Source of the DNA: Pseudomonas parafulva
Lineage (GTDB): Bacteria > Pseudomonadota > Gammaproteobacteria > Pseudomonadales > Pseudomonadaceae
NCBI RefSeq assembly: GCF_000800255.1
Contig: NZ_CP009747.1
Coordinates: forward strand, 620,001 to 684,000
Length of the DNA: 64,000 nt
Direction of reading: 5' to 3'
The notes beneath the pieces are model-generated. The model ran no database searches, was not told the origin of the DNA, and saw only the letters and a list, made by a program, of their open reading frames with translations. The translations under genes and the position numbers were made by a program. This document shows positions 45,068 to 54,509 of the stretch, one piece after another (position 1 is the first letter of the stretch; each line of letters starts with the position of its first letter).

Positions 45068-45835
45068 ATGTGTGAATTGCTGGGCATGAGCGCCAACGTC
45101 CCGACCGATATCGTTTTCAGCTTCACCGGCCTGATGCAGCGCGGCGGGCGCACCGGCCCGCACCGCGACGGCTGGGGCATCGCCTTCTACGAGGGGCGTG
45201 GCCTGCGCCTGTTCCAGGACCCGACCGCCAGCAGCGAATCGGAAGTGGCCAACCTGGTGCAGCGCTACCCGATCAAGAGCGAGGTGGTCATCGGCCACAT
45301 CCGCCAGGCCAACGTCGGCAAGGTCTGCCTGTCCAACACCCACCCGTTCGTTCGCGAGTTGTGGGGGCGTAACTGGTGCTTCGCGCACAACGGTCAACTG
45401 GCAGGCTTCGTCGGCGAGAAGACCTTTTACCGCCCCGTGGGCGACACCGACAGCGAAGCAGCCTTCTGCGACTTGCTCAACCGCGTGCGCGAGGCCTTCC
45501 CCGAGCCGGTCGAAGCCGAGGCGCTGCTGCCGGTGCTGGTCGAGGCGTGCGCCGGTTACCGTGACAAGGGCGTGTTCAACTGCCTGCTCAGCGACGGCGA
45601 CTGGCTGTTCTGCTACTGCTCCACCAAGCTGGTACACATCACCCGGCGCGCCCCGTTTGGCGCCGCGCGCCTGAAGGATGTCGACCTGATCGTCGACTTC
45701 CAGTCGCAAACCACCCCCAACGACGTGGTCACGGTGATCGCCACCGAGGCGCTCACCGAAAACGAAACCTGGCAGCGCTACACCCCCGGCCAGTGGGCCC
45801 TGTGGCGCCATGGCGAGTGCGTCGCCAACGGCTGA
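45068..45835 (+). CDS. Class II glutamine amidotransferase (YafJ-like)
   Basis: A 255-aa Ntn-hydrolase of the GATase type-2 family. Processed N-terminal Cys2 (MCELLGMSAN) would be the nucleophile. RGGRTGPHRDGWGIAFYEGRG, GHIRQANVG and CFAHNGQLAGF are the conserved glutaminase motifs. It lacks a synthase partner domain, so the acceptor is unknown. YafJ homologues are free-standing. It is followed 9 bp later by a DUF2937 gene. Confidence 0.88.
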   Translation: MCELLGMSANVPTDIVFSFTGLMQRGGRTGPHRDGWGIAFYEGRGLRLFQDPTASSESEVANLVQRYPIKSEVVIGHIRQANVGKVCLSNTHPFVRELWGRNWCFAHNGQLAGFVGEKTFYRPVGDTDSEAAFCDLLNRVREAFPEPVEAEALLPVLVEACAGYRDKGVFNCLLSDGDWLFCYCSTKLVHITRRAPFGAARLKDVDLIVDFQSQTTPNDVVTVIATEALTENETWQRYTPGQWALWRHGECVANG

Positions 45836-45844
45836 GGAGCGAGC

Positions 45845-46366
45845 ATGTTCAGAAGTTACCTGCGGTTGCTGCTGTTCACCGTCGGCCTGCTGGCCGGCAT
45901 CCAGGTGCCGGGGCTGGTCAAGGACTACAGTCAGCGCGTCGAAGCGCACATGCTCGAGTCGCGCGAGGCCCTGGCGGGCTTCCAGGAAACCGCCGAGCGC
46001 TTCTTCAACGGCGATCTGCAAGCGTTGCTGCGGCACTACCGCAGCAGCGACGACCCGGTGTTCAACAGCGATGCCAACAGCATCGAAAGCCTGATGACCC
46101 GTAACCAGTTGCTGGAGAGCGAGTGGCAGGCGTTGCAGGGCAACTGGGTCAGCCGTACCTGGCATGTCGTGGCGCAGGCCGATCCGCAGCTTCGCGAGGA
46201 AACGCTCAAGGGCTACAGCTACCAGATCCTGCTGGTGCCCGAGGCGATCGGCTGGGGCATCGGTTGCGGGTTCCTGCTGGCGCTGCTGGTCGAGAGCCTG
46301 TTGCTGGGCATCGGCTGGGTGATCCTCGGTGGTCGGCGGGGCGCGGTGAAGGAGAGCTGGCGCTAG
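45845..46366 (+). CDS. DUF2937 membrane protein
   Basis: A 173-aa protein with an N-terminal hydrophobic segment (about 5-22) and two near the C-terminus (about 125-160). It matches DUF2937, a small family of unknown function usually next to YafJ-type amidotransferases in pseudomonads. GGAG precedes ATG. Its last 4 bp overlap the convergent LysR gene. Confidence 0.8.
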   Translation: MFRSYLRLLLFTVGLLAGIQVPGLVKDYSQRVEAHMLESREALAGFQETAERFFNGDLQALLRHYRSSDDPVFNSDANSIESLMTRNQLLESEWQALQGNWVSRTWHVVAQADPQLREETLKGYSYQILLVPEAIGWGIGCGFLLALLVESLLLGIGWVILGGRRGAVKESWR

Positions 46367-47289
46367 GCTCTACTTCCCTGCACCAGCACGATCCTGCGCT
46401 CGCCCGCCTCCTGCGCGTAGCGCGCCAGCACCTGCCGGCACACGCCCACCACTTCCTCCACCAGGTCCACGCCCGTCTGCCAAGACGCCACCAGTTCCAG
46501 GCTCGGCGGCGCCAATAGGCCGTCGAGCAAGGCCAATTCGCCCCGTGCCAGCTCGCTGGCCACCAGCGCCGGGGGCAGTGCAGCGACGCCGAAGCCGTCA
46601 CGCAGCAGTCGGGTGATCGCCGACACCGAATTCACGCAATTGAGCCGCAACCTGTGCGCGCCCGCCGCCTGCAGCAGGCTGGCGACGTCCTGATGCGGAC
46701 GCGAGTTGCGTGAAAAGGTGAGGATTCGCTCGCGTGCCAGCTCGGCCAGGTCGGCGTACTCGCGGTGCAGGGCCGAGCCGCTGGCGACGATCCAGCCCAT
46801 GGGGTAGCGCGCCAGGTCCAGGCTGCGAATGCGTTCTTCACGCAGCAGGTCGGTCTGCAGGATCACATCGACGAAGCCCTTGTGCAGGTGCTCGCGCAGG
46901 TTCAGCGCGGTGTCGGCGACCAGTTCGATCTCCACCTGCGGATAGCGCGCGGTCAGCTCGGCCACCAGCGCGCTCATCCAGGTGTGGATCACCGTGTCCA
47001 TGATGCCCAGGCGTACCCGGCCTACCCGCGTGCGCTCGGCGCCCAAGGACTGCTTCATCGCCTGGGCGGTGTCGAGCATGCGTTCGGCGTATTCCAGCAC
47101 GCGGCTGCCTTCGGGCGTCAGGCTCACCCCGCGCGAGTCGCGCAGCAGCAGCTTCACGCCCAGGTCGGCCTCCAGCGCGGCGATGCGGCTGGACACCGAG
47201 GCCTGGGTGGTGAACAGCTTCTCGGCCGTCAGGCGAAAGCTCTTGAGCCGGGCGACCCAGACGAAAGTTTCGAGAAAGCGCAGGTTCAT
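46363..47289 (-). CDS. LysR-family regulator next to pxpABC
   Basis: A 308-aa LTTR with an N-terminal HTH (NLRFLETFVWVARLKSFRLTAEKLFTTQASVSSRIAALEADLG). A standard LysR effector domain ends in EEVVGVCRQVLARY. It diverges from pxpA with a 146-bp gap, so control of the 5-oxoproline genes is likely. The frame opens to 47451, but ATG 47289 fits the family start. Confidence 0.87.
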   Translation of the reverse strand: MNLRFLETFVWVARLKSFRLTAEKLFTTQASVSSRIAALEADLGVKLLLRDSRGVSLTPEGSRVLEYAERMLDTAQAMKQSLGAERTRVGRVRLGIMDTVIHTWMSALVAELTARYPQVEIELVADTALNLREHLHKGFVDVILQTDLLREERIRSLDLARYPMGWIVASGSALHREYADLAELARERILTFSRNSRPHQDVASLLQAAGAHRLRLNCVNSVSAITRLLRDGFGVAALPPALVASELARGELALLDGLLAPPSLELVASWQTGVDLVEEVVGVCRQVLARYAQEAGERRIVLVQGSRA

Positions 47290-47435
47290 GGAGGGCTCGC
47301 AAGGCTGGGCGATCGGTTTTTCTTGTTCCAGACCGCAGGTTTTTCTCATTGGACGCCGGTTGCGCGGCGTTCGGACAATGACGCACACGCCGCAGCGCGG
47401 CTCGCCCCGAACCATACCAACAAGACGAGGCCCTG

Positions 47436-48203
47436 ATGAACCCCTCGACACACCGCCAACGCCTGCTGCTCAACTGCGACATGGGCGAAAGTTTCGGCAA
47501 CTGGCGCACCGGCCTGGACGCCGAGGTGATGCCCTTCGTCGACTGCGCCAACATCGCCTGCGGCTACCATGCCGGCGATCCCGGCACCATGCGCCGCACC
47601 GTCGCCCTGGCGCTGGAGCATGGCGTCAGCATCGGCGCACACCCAGCGTACCCCGACCTCAACGGCTTCGGTCGCCGCTCCATGGCCTGCAGCAGCGAGG
47701 AAATCCGTGACCTGCTGCATTACCAGATCGGCGCGCTGGACGGTATCTGCAAGGTGCTCGGCGGGCGCGTGGCCTACGTCAAGCCCCATGGCGCGCTGTA
47801 CAACGACATGATGGCCGACCCGCGTCAGTTGCGTACCGTGCTCGAAGCGGTGGCGGCGTACGAGGCTGGTCTGCCGCTGATGCTGATGGCCACCGCCGAC
47901 GACAGCGCCGCGCAGGCCTTGGGCGAGGAGGTTGGCGTGCCGCTGTGGTTCGAGGCCTTCGCCGACCGCGCCTACACCGCCAGCGGTCACTTGGTGTCGC
48001 GACGCCTGCCCGGCGCTGTGCATCACGATCCGGCCCTGGTCGTGGAGCAGGCTGTCCGCCTGGCGCGCGGTGAGGCGCTGGTGGCCGACGACGGCAGCGC
48101 GCTGCGGCTCAACGCCGCCACCCTGTGCGTGCATGGTGACAACGAAAGCTCGGTGGCGGCCGTCCGGCAGATCCGCGAGGCCTTGGATGCGTTGCAGGCA
48201 TGA
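47436..48203 (+). CDS. pxpA: 5-oxoprolinase subunit A (LamB/YcsF)
   Basis: A 255-aa subunit of the ATP-dependent 5-oxoprolinase PxpABC, which converts pyroglutamate to glutamate. The YcsF signature appears as [13 protein letters not shown], with [13 protein letters not shown] and [24 protein letters not shown] is also typical. It leads pxpA-pxpB-pxpC, with the divergent LysR gene as probable regulator. The PxpA length is normal. Confidence 0.94.
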   Translation: MNPSTHRQRLLLNCDMGESFGNWRTGLDAEVMPFVDCANIACGYHAGDPGTMRRTVALALEHGVSIGAHPAYPDLNGFGRRSMACSSEEIRDLLHYQIGALDGICKVLGGRVAYVKPHGALYNDMMADPRQLRTVLEAVAAYEAGLPLMLMATADDSAAQALGEEVGVPLWFEAFADRAYTASGHLVSRRLPGAVHHDPALVVEQAVRLARGEALVADDGSALRLNAATLCVHGDNESSVAAVRQIREALDALQA

Positions 48204-48213
48204 GGGCGCCGCG

Positions 48214-48909
48214 ATGAACCCGCGTATCGAAGTGGTGGCCATCGACAGCCTGATGGTGCGGCTGTTCGACGCCATCGACGAGGCCAACATGCCGTGGATC
48301 CTCGCCGCCAGCCAGCGCCTGCGCGCGGCGTTCGGCGCGCACCTGATCGACCTGGTGCCGTCCTATACCACGCTGATGCTGCAGTCCGACCTGGCCCCGG
48401 CCTTGGCGCGGGCGCGCATCGACCAGGCGCTGGCGGGACTTGCGCCCGACGCAGGCAGCAGCGGACGCCGCCATGAGATCCCGGTGTGGTACCACCCCAG
48501 CGTCGGTCCCGAGCTGCCCTTGCTGGCCGCACGCAGTGGCCTGAGCGAGCAGGAGGTCGTGCAACTGCACAGCGAGCGCGAATACCCGGTGTTCGCCCTG
48601 GGCTTCGCGCCGGGCTTCGGCTTCATGGGCCTGGTGGACGAGCGCTTGGCCACGCCGCGCCTGAGTACGCCACGCAAGCGCGTGGCCGCTGGCAGCGTGG
48701 GGATCGCGGAGCGGCAGACGGCGGCCTATCCGGCGGTGTCGCCGGGCGGCTGGAACCTGCTCGGGCGCACTCCGGTGCGCCTGTTCGACCGTGAACGTGA
48801 CGGCTACAGCCTGTTGCAGCCGGGTGACCGGGTGCGTTTCGTGGCCGTATCGCACGCCGAGTTCATCGCCCTGGGCGGCGACGATCACCCGCAGGAGGCC
48901 TACGCATGA
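48214..48909 (+). CDS. pxpB: 5-oxoprolinase subunit B (KipI-like)
   Basis: A 231-aa subunit of 5-oxoprolinase. The conserved core YPVFALGFAPGFGFMGLVDERLATPRLSTPRKRVAAGSVGIA is typical of PxpB and the KipI family. It starts 10 bp after pxpA and overlaps pxpC by 4 bp. A role in sporulation-kinase inhibition, as for Bacillus KipI, does not apply here. Confidence 0.93.
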   Translation: MNPRIEVVAIDSLMVRLFDAIDEANMPWILAASQRLRAAFGAHLIDLVPSYTTLMLQSDLAPALARARIDQALAGLAPDAGSSGRRHEIPVWYHPSVGPELPLLAARSGLSEQEVVQLHSEREYPVFALGFAPGFGFMGLVDERLATPRLSTPRKRVAAGSVGIAERQTAAYPAVSPGGWNLLGRTPVRLFDRERDGYSLLQPGDRVRFVAVSHAEFIALGGDDHPQEAYA

Positions 48910-49823
48910 AGCAGTTGACGATCGAGGCCAGCACCGCCCTGTGCCAGTTGCAGGATGGCGGGCGCCTGGGTGTGCGGCATTTGGGCGTGACCCAGGGTGG
49001 CGCGCTGGACTGGGTGGCGATGTACTGGGCCAACTGGCTGCTGGGCAATGCCCTGGACGCCCCGGTGCTGGAGGTGGCGCTGGGCGGTTTCACGGTGCTG
49101 GCCGAGCAGGACTGCGTGGTGGCCCTGGCCGGCGCCGACCTGGACGCGCGCGTCGATGACCAGCCAGTTGCCCCTTGGCGCAGCCTGGCCTTGGGTAAAG
49201 GCCAGCGCCTGACCCTCAGGCAGCCCCGTCAGGGCGTGCGCGCCTACGTGGCTGCGCCCGGCGGTTTTCACGGGGCGGCGGTGCTGGGCAGTTGCGCCAC
49301 CGTGGCACGTGAGCAACTCGGCGGCCTGGACGGCTGCGGCGGGCCATTGGCCAGAGGGCAGACGTTGCGCTTCGGCGAGGGCATACCAGCGGTGCGTGAG
49401 GTGCCTGCCGCCCTGCGCCCGACCGCTTCGGCCAAGCCGCAATTGGACCTGGTGATGGGCGCGCAGATCGGCGCGTTCAGCGGCCTCAGCCTGTTCGAGG
49501 CATTCAACCGCGACTGGACCCTGGACAGCCGAGCGGACCGCATGGGCAGCCGTCTGCTGGGGCCGCCCTTGGTGTACCAAGGACCGCCGATGATTTCCGA
49601 AGGCATTCCCCTGGGCGCCGTGCAGGTGCCGCCGGATGGCCAGCCGATCGTGCTGCTCAACGACCGCCAGACCATCGGCGGCTATCCGCGACTCGGGGCA
49701 CTCACGCCCCTGGCGCTGGCGCAGTTGGCGCAATGCATGCCGGGGGCGGTGGTGCGCTTCAGGGCGGTGGTGCAGGACACTGCATGGCGCGAGCAGCAGG
49801 CGTATCTGCAACGTTGGCGGTAA
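48906..49823 (+). CDS. pxpC: 5-oxoprolinase subunit C (biotin-dependent carboxyltransferase-fold)
   Basis: A 305-aa subunit of PxpABC with the carboxyltransferase-like cyclophilin fold. Typical motifs are LQDGGRLGVRHLGVTQGGALDWVA, the RAYVAAPGGF region, and QPIVLLNDRQTIGGYPRLGAL near the C-terminus. It is coupled to pxpB by ATGA. The trio completes pyroglutamate recycling. No dedicated transporter lies next to it in the window. Confidence 0.93.
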   Translation: MKQLTIEASTALCQLQDGGRLGVRHLGVTQGGALDWVAMYWANWLLGNALDAPVLEVALGGFTVLAEQDCVVALAGADLDARVDDQPVAPWRSLALGKGQRLTLRQPRQGVRAYVAAPGGFHGAAVLGSCATVAREQLGGLDGCGGPLARGQTLRFGEGIPAVREVPAALRPTASAKPQLDLVMGAQIGAFSGLSLFEAFNRDWTLDSRADRMGSRLLGPPLVYQGPPMISEGIPLGAVQVPPDGQPIVLLNDRQTIGGYPRLGALTPLALAQLAQCMPGAVVRFRAVVQDTAWREQQAYLQRWR

Positions 49824-49848
49824 GGCCCATCGCGGATGAATGGTCGCG

Positions 49849-51027
49849 CTACTTCGACAGGTAGCGCATCGCTTCTTCCAGGCCCTGCAAGGTCAGCGGG
49901 TACATGCGGTCTTCCATCAGTTCACGTACCAGGTGCGTGGACGCGGTGTAGTCCCAGGTCTGCCGGGGATACGGGTTGATCCACACGATCTTGCGGAATT
50001 TCTCCCTGAAGCGCTGCATCCACACATAACCCGCTTCTTCGTTCCAGTGCTCGACACTGCCGCCCGGCTGGGTAATTTCATACGGCGCCATGGCGGCGTC
50101 GCCGACGAACACCACCTTGTAGTCGTCGCCGTACTTGTGCAGCAGGTCGAACGTGGCGAAGCGTTCGGCGTTGCGGCGCAGGTTGTTCTTCCACACCGTC
50201 TCGTAGACGAAGTTGTGGAAGTAGTAGTACTCCAGGTGCTTGAACTCGGTCTTGCAGGCCGAGAACAGCTCCTCGCAGACCTTGACGTGGGCGTCCATCG
50301 AGCCGCCGATGTCGAACAGCAACAGCAGCTTGACGGTGTTGCGTCGCTGCGGGCGCATCTGGATGTTCAGCAGCCCGGCATCGCGGGCGGTATGGTCGAT
50401 GGTGCCGTCGATGTCGAGTTCCTCGGCGGCGCCTTCACGGGCGAACTTGCGCAAGCGGCGCAGGGCCATCTTGATGGTGCGTGTGCCCAGTTCGACCTGG
50501 TCGTCGAGGTTCTTGTACTCACGCTGATCCCACACCTTGACCGCCTTGCCCTGGCGCTGCCCGGCATCGCCCACGCGAATGCCCTCGGGGTTGAAACCGC
50601 CCGAGCCGAACGGGCTGGTGCCGCCGGTGCCGATCCATTTGTTGCCGCCGGCGTGACGTTCCTTTTGCTCTTGCAGGCGCTGCTTGAAGGCTTCGATCAG
50701 CTTGTCCAGCCCGCCCAGGGACTGGATCTGCGCACGCTCTTCGGCGCTGAGCGAACGCTCGAACTCCTTGCGCAGCCAGTCTTCGGGGATCAGCGCCTCG
50801 AGGTGACGGTCGAGGCGGTCCAGACCGTTGAAATAGGCGGAAAAGGCGCGGTCGAATTTGTCGAAATGCCGTTCGTCCTTGACCAGAATGGTCCTGGCCA
50901 AGTAGTAGAACGCGTCCATGTCGGCGAAGACCACCCGCTGCTGCAGGGCGTCGAGCAGGTCGAGCAGTTCGCGCAGCGACACCGGCACCTTGGCTGCGCG
51001 CAGTTCGTTGAACAGGTTGAGCAGCAT
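49849..51027 (-). CDS. VWA-domain protein, CoxE-like partner of MoxR
   Basis: A 392-aa protein. A helical N-terminal part (about 1-130) is followed by a Gly-rich linker (130-150) and a von Willebrand A domain (about 230-390). The MIDAS region reads DIGGS (Asp239 to Ser243), with Gly where the first Ser of DxSxS usually stands. It is translated 10 bp after its MoxR ATPase. Such pairs act as ATPase-driven metal-insertion or protein-remodelling chaperones in other systems. The client here is unknown. Confidence 0.85.
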   Translation of the reverse strand: MLLNLFNELRAAKVPVSLRELLDLLDALQQRVVFADMDAFYYLARTILVKDERHFDKFDRAFSAYFNGLDRLDRHLEALIPEDWLRKEFERSLSAEERAQIQSLGGLDKLIEAFKQRLQEQKERHAGGNKWIGTGGTSPFGSGGFNPEGIRVGDAGQRQGKAVKVWDQREYKNLDDQVELGTRTIKMALRRLRKFAREGAAEELDIDGTIDHTARDAGLLNIQMRPQRRNTVKLLLLFDIGGSMDAHVKVCEELFSACKTEFKHLEYYYFHNFVYETVWKNNLRRNAERFATFDLLHKYGDDYKVVFVGDAAMAPYEITQPGGSVEHWNEEAGYVWMQRFREKFRKIVWINPYPRQTWDYTASTHLVRELMEDRMYPLTLQGLEEAMRYLSK

Positions 51028-51037
51028 GGCCAGGCCC

Positions 51038-51883
51038 TCAGCGGTTGCCGCGACGGCTCATGAAGGCCAGGCGTTCGAGCAGTTGCACGTCCTGCTCGTT
51101 CTTCACCAGCGCGCCGGCCAGCGGTGGAATGGCTTTGGTCGGATCGCGCTCGCGCAGCACCGCTTCGCCGATGTCGTCGGCCATCAGCAGCTTGAGCCAG
51201 TCGACCAGCTCGGACGTGGAAGGCTTTTTCTTCAGGCCCGGCACCTTGCGCACGTCGAAGAACACATCCAGCGCTTCGCTGACCAGTGAGGCCTTGATGT
51301 TCGGGTAATGCACATCGACGATGCGCTGCAGGGTGTCGCGGTCGGGGAAGGCGATGTAGTGGAAGAAGCAGCGGCGCAGAAACGCGTCGGGCAGTTCCTT
51401 CTCGTTGTTTGAGGTGATGATGATGATCGGGCGCTGGGCGGCCTTGATGGTTTCGTCGGTCTCGTAGACGTAGAACTCCATGCGATCGAGTTCCTGCAAC
51501 AGGTCGTTGGGGAATTCGATGTCGGCCTTGTCGATTTCGTCGATCAGCAGGATGACCCGCTCCTGGGCCTCGAAGGCTTCCCAGAGCTTGCCTTTCTTCA
51601 GGTAGTTGCGCACGTCGTGAACCTTGTCCACGCCCAACTGCGAGTCGCGCAAACGGCTGACGGCATCGTACTCGTACAGGCCCTGCTGGGCCTTGGTGGT
51701 GGACTTGATGTGCCAGGTGATCAGGCGCGCGCCCAGGGCCTCGGCCAGTTGTTCGGCGAGCAGGGTCTTGCCGGTGCCGGGCTCGCCCTTGACCAGCAGC
51801 GGGCGTTCGAGGGTGATGGCCGCATTGACCGCCAGCTTCAGGTCGTCGGTGGCGACGTAGTTGCGGGTGCCTTCGAATTTCAT
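51038..51883 (-). CDS. MoxR-family AAA+ ATPase
   Basis: A 281-aa AAA+ ATPase. Walker A is GEPGTGKT (about 38-45), Walker B is LLIDEIDKAD (about 113-122), sensor 1 is IITSNNEKELPDAFLRRC with an Arg finger, and the C-terminal lid helices are present. MoxR proteins work with VWA partners. The downstream VWA gene follows after 10 bp. A start ATG 51883 is clear. Confidence 0.92.
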   Translation of the reverse strand: MKFEGTRNYVATDDLKLAVNAAITLERPLLVKGEPGTGKTLLAEQLAEALGARLITWHIKSTTKAQQGLYEYDAVSRLRDSQLGVDKVHDVRNYLKKGKLWEAFEAQERVILLIDEIDKADIEFPNDLLQELDRMEFYVYETDETIKAAQRPIIIITSNNEKELPDAFLRRCFFHYIAFPDRDTLQRIVDVHYPNIKASLVSEALDVFFDVRKVPGLKKKPSTSELVDWLKLLMADDIGEAVLRERDPTKAIPPLAGALVKNEQDVQLLERLAFMSRRGNR

Positions 51884-51918
51884 GAAACCGTTCCTTTATG
51901 AGGTGTCAGGGGTGGCCT

Positions 51919-51947
51919 TGGGGGAGCGGGTTCATCCGCGAAGGCTG
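51919..51947. repeat. Single REP element (P. putida type)
   Basis: The core GGGGAGCGGGTTCATCCGCG is a close match to the P. putida REP palindrome, where GCGGGTT and CCGCG form the arms. It lies in the 172-bp gap between the MoxR and DUF748-like genes. REP elements occur in hundreds of copies in that species group and fold the 3' ends of transcripts. Confidence 0.7.
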
Positions 51948-52055
51948 CACCGCTGACGACGCGTGTCGGTAATGTGCCCGCGACTATAACCCGCACCTCG
52001 GCGAGCGAAAATGCAGACCCGATATTCACTGGCTGAATGCCCCGTCAGGCAATGC

Positions 52056-53129
52056 TCAATTCGAGGTCGGCGCGGGCTGTTCGTAGCGGGCATTGAAGGC
52101 CTGGACGAAGCCATTGCGCAGGATCTGCAGGAATGCCTCGAAGGCGCTGATGTCCTGCTGGTGAACGCTGCCGCTGAGCTCGACGCGGGTGGCGAATTGA
52201 TTCTTCGGCTGGTTCTTGAGCACGGTTTCGCTGGCCCCGACCAGCGCTTCCCAGATCGAGCGGAACACGCCCTTGTTCTTGTTCTCGACGTCCTGCTGCC
52301 AGTCGAACACGTCCACGTTGCGCAACAGCGGCTTGATGTAGCCCTTGAGCCGGCCGTTTTCGGCCTGGGCCTCGATCACCACATCGCCATTACCGGCGTT
52401 GAAATCGAATTTGCCGTAGGCGCTGGCGAAGTCGTTGAGGCGGCGCAGTTCGATACCTGTCGCACGCAGGCGGAACTCGAAGTCGTCGAAGTCGCTGAAC
52501 GGATCGAAGGTGGCGCGGCTTTCCACCTTGGCGTCGCCGGCGATCAAGGCTGTGGCCTGGAAGCTGGCATCGCGCCGGCCAGCCTCGTCGCGCACGTTGG
52601 TCAGGTTGCGGATGCTGGCCTGCAGTCGAGTGGCCTTGAGATTGACCGGGGGCTTGGAATTGAAGTTTCGGAAGGTCAGGGTGCCGTCGTCGATGCGCAC
52701 CTCGTTCAGGGTGATCGGCAACAGCTTTTCCAATTGGGCGCGCCAGTCGGTGCCCTGGCCGGTCTGGGAGTTCTGCTTGCTTCCGCCGTCGACGAAGTTC
52801 AGTTCCGGGTGCACGAAGGCCACTTCGGCCACTACCGCCTGGTCGTACCACAGTGCATGCCAGCTCACCGACAGGTCGATCAGCGGTGCATCGAGCAGCG
52901 GCACCGGCACCTTGCCGCTGGTCTTGACGATCTTCAGCCCGTTGATCTGGTAGGCCCCGCGCCACCAGGCCAAGTCCACGTCGCTGACCTGGCCGCGGTA
53001 GTCGCCCATGTCGGCCAGCTTGTCGTTGAGGTAGTCGCGCACCAGGTAGGGCAGGGCCAGGTGCAGGGCCACCAACAGCACGACCAGGCCAGCCAGGCCG
53101 AGCAGCGGCCAGCGATAGCGAGCTTTCAT
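52056..53129 (-). CDS. DUF748/AsmA-like envelope protein
   Basis: A 357-aa protein with one N-terminal membrane anchor (about 8-28). The rest is a long beta-rich periplasmic part with WWRGAYQINGLKIVKTSGKVPVPLLDAPLIDLSV and DDGTLTFRNFNSKPPVNL, as in DUF748/AsmA-like proteins. Relatives take part in outer-membrane lipid transport or assembly. The precise role is unknown. It is divergent from cysK. Confidence 0.8.
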   Translation of the reverse strand: MKARYRWPLLGLAGLVVLLVALHLALPYLVRDYLNDKLADMGDYRGQVSDVDLAWWRGAYQINGLKIVKTSGKVPVPLLDAPLIDLSVSWHALWYDQAVVAEVAFVHPELNFVDGGSKQNSQTGQGTDWRAQLEKLLPITLNEVRIDDGTLTFRNFNSKPPVNLKATRLQASIRNLTNVRDEAGRRDASFQATALIAGDAKVESRATFDPFSDFDDFEFRLRATGIELRRLNDFASAYGKFDFNAGNGDVVIEAQAENGRLKGYIKPLLRNVDVFDWQQDVENKNKGVFRSIWEALVGASETVLKNQPKNQFATRVELSGSVHQQDISAFEAFLQILRNGFVQAFNARYEQPAPTSN

Positions 53130-53264
53130 CCCAGGGTCTCCAGGTCAGGTTGTGCGGTTGACCGCCCGTTGCCCGGCTTGGTTCGACCGGGCTTTACGCC
53201 GTGCCGGGGGCAGGCTTACCCTTGAGGTTTTCCGCCTGTTTCCCACGATTCAAGGACTGCAGCC

Positions 53265-54239
53265 ATGAGCCGTATCTACGCCGACAACGCCCATTCCATC
53301 GGCAACACGCCGCTGGTGCAGATCAATCGCATCGCCCCGCGTGGGGTGACCATCCTGGCGAAGATCGAAGGACGCAACCCAGGCTATTCGGTCAAGTGCC
53401 GCATCGGCGCCAATATGGTCTGGGACGCCGAAGGCAGCGGCAAGCTCAAGCCGGGCATGACCTTGGTCGAACCGACCTCGGGCAACACCGGCATCGGCCT
53501 GGCCTTCGTCGCGGCTGCACGTGGCTACAAGCTGATCCTGACCATGCCGGCGTCCATGAGCCTGGAGCGGCGCAAGGTGCTCAAGGCGCTGGGCGCCGAG
53601 CTGGTGCTGACCGATCCGGCCAAGGGCATGAAGGGCGCGATCGAGAAGGCCGACGAGATCGTCGCCTCCGACCCTGCGCGTTACTTCCTGCCAGGCCAGT
53701 TCGAGAACCCAGCCAACCCGGCCATCCACGAGAAGACCACCGGCCCGGAAATCTGGAACGACACCGACGGCGCGGTCGATGTGCTGGTGGCGGGCGTGGG
53801 CACCGGCGGCACCATTACCGGCGTATCACGCTACCTCAAGCACACCCAGGGCAAATCGATCCTGTCGGTGGCGGTGGAGCCGGCGGCCTCGCCGCTGATC
53901 ACCCAGGCCCTGGCCGGTGAGGAGCTCAAGCCAAGCCCGCACAAGATCCAGGGCATCGGTGCCGGTTTCATCCCGAAGAACCTGGACCTGTCGATCGTCG
54001 ACCAGGTGGAGTTGGTCACCGACGAAGAAGCCAAGGCCATGGCCATCCGTCTGATGCAGGAAGAGGGCATCCTCTGCGGCATCTCCTGCGGCGCCGCCAT
54101 GGCCGCTGCCGTCCGCCTGGCAGAAAAGCCGGAAATGCAAGGCAAGACGCTGGTGGTGATTCTCCCGGACTCCGGCGAGCGCTACCTGTCGAGCATGCTC
54201 TTCAGCGACCTGTTCACCGACCAGGAACTCCAGCCCTGA
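53265..54239 (+). CDS. cysK: Cysteine synthase A (CysK)
   Basis: A 324-aa PLP enzyme that joins O-acetylserine and sulfide to cysteine. The PLP lysine is Lys44 ([13 protein letters not shown]), the substrate loop is [10 protein letters not shown], and the C-terminal motif is [13 protein letters not shown]. It is larger than CysM (299 aa), as expected. CysE could bind its active site through a C-terminal Ile. The gene is monocistronic and is followed by the heptad array. Confidence 0.95.
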   Translation: MSRIYADNAHSIGNTPLVQINRIAPRGVTILAKIEGRNPGYSVKCRIGANMVWDAEGSGKLKPGMTLVEPTSGNTGIGLAFVAAARGYKLILTMPASMSLERRKVLKALGAELVLTDPAKGMKGAIEKADEIVASDPARYFLPGQFENPANPAIHEKTTGPEIWNDTDGAVDVLVAGVGTGGTITGVSRYLKHTQGKSILSVAVEPAASPLITQALAGEELKPSPHKIQGIGAGFIPKNLDLSIVDQVELVTDEEAKAMAIRLMQEEGILCGISCGAAMAAAVRLAEKPEMQGKTLVVILPDSGERYLSSMLFSDLFTDQELQP

Positions 54240-54265
54240 GCGCAGGCGCTCAGCGCCAAGCGCTA

Positions 54266-54356
54266 ACAAGCTACAAGCTGCAAGCTACAAGCTACAAGCT
54301 ACAAGCTGCAAGCTACAAGCTACAAGCTACAAGCTACAAGCTACAAGCTACAAGCT
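54266..54356. repeat. 13-unit heptanucleotide tandem repeat
   Basis: Thirteen contiguous 7-bp units: 11 of ACAAGCT and 2 of GCAAGCT (units 3 and 7), spanning 91 bp without a break. It starts 26 bp after the cysK stop. Inverted AGCTTGC words follow at 54379-54395, so the single strand can fold. Confidence 0.95.
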
Positions 54357-54509
54357 GCACCGTGGAACGCCACCGATCAGCTTGCCGCTTGAAGCTTGCC
54401 ACTTACCGCTCGAAAAAAGGCTTGATCGGGATCAGGTTGCAGCTGTCTGGGATGGGTTTATCATGTCCGGCTATTCGGGGACGGCCTGATTCCCCCAAAG
54501 GAGTGTTGC

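Noticed and set aside
54266..54356. Heptad array as a CRISPR
   Set aside because: Units are contiguous 7-mers with no spacers and no cas genes nearby.
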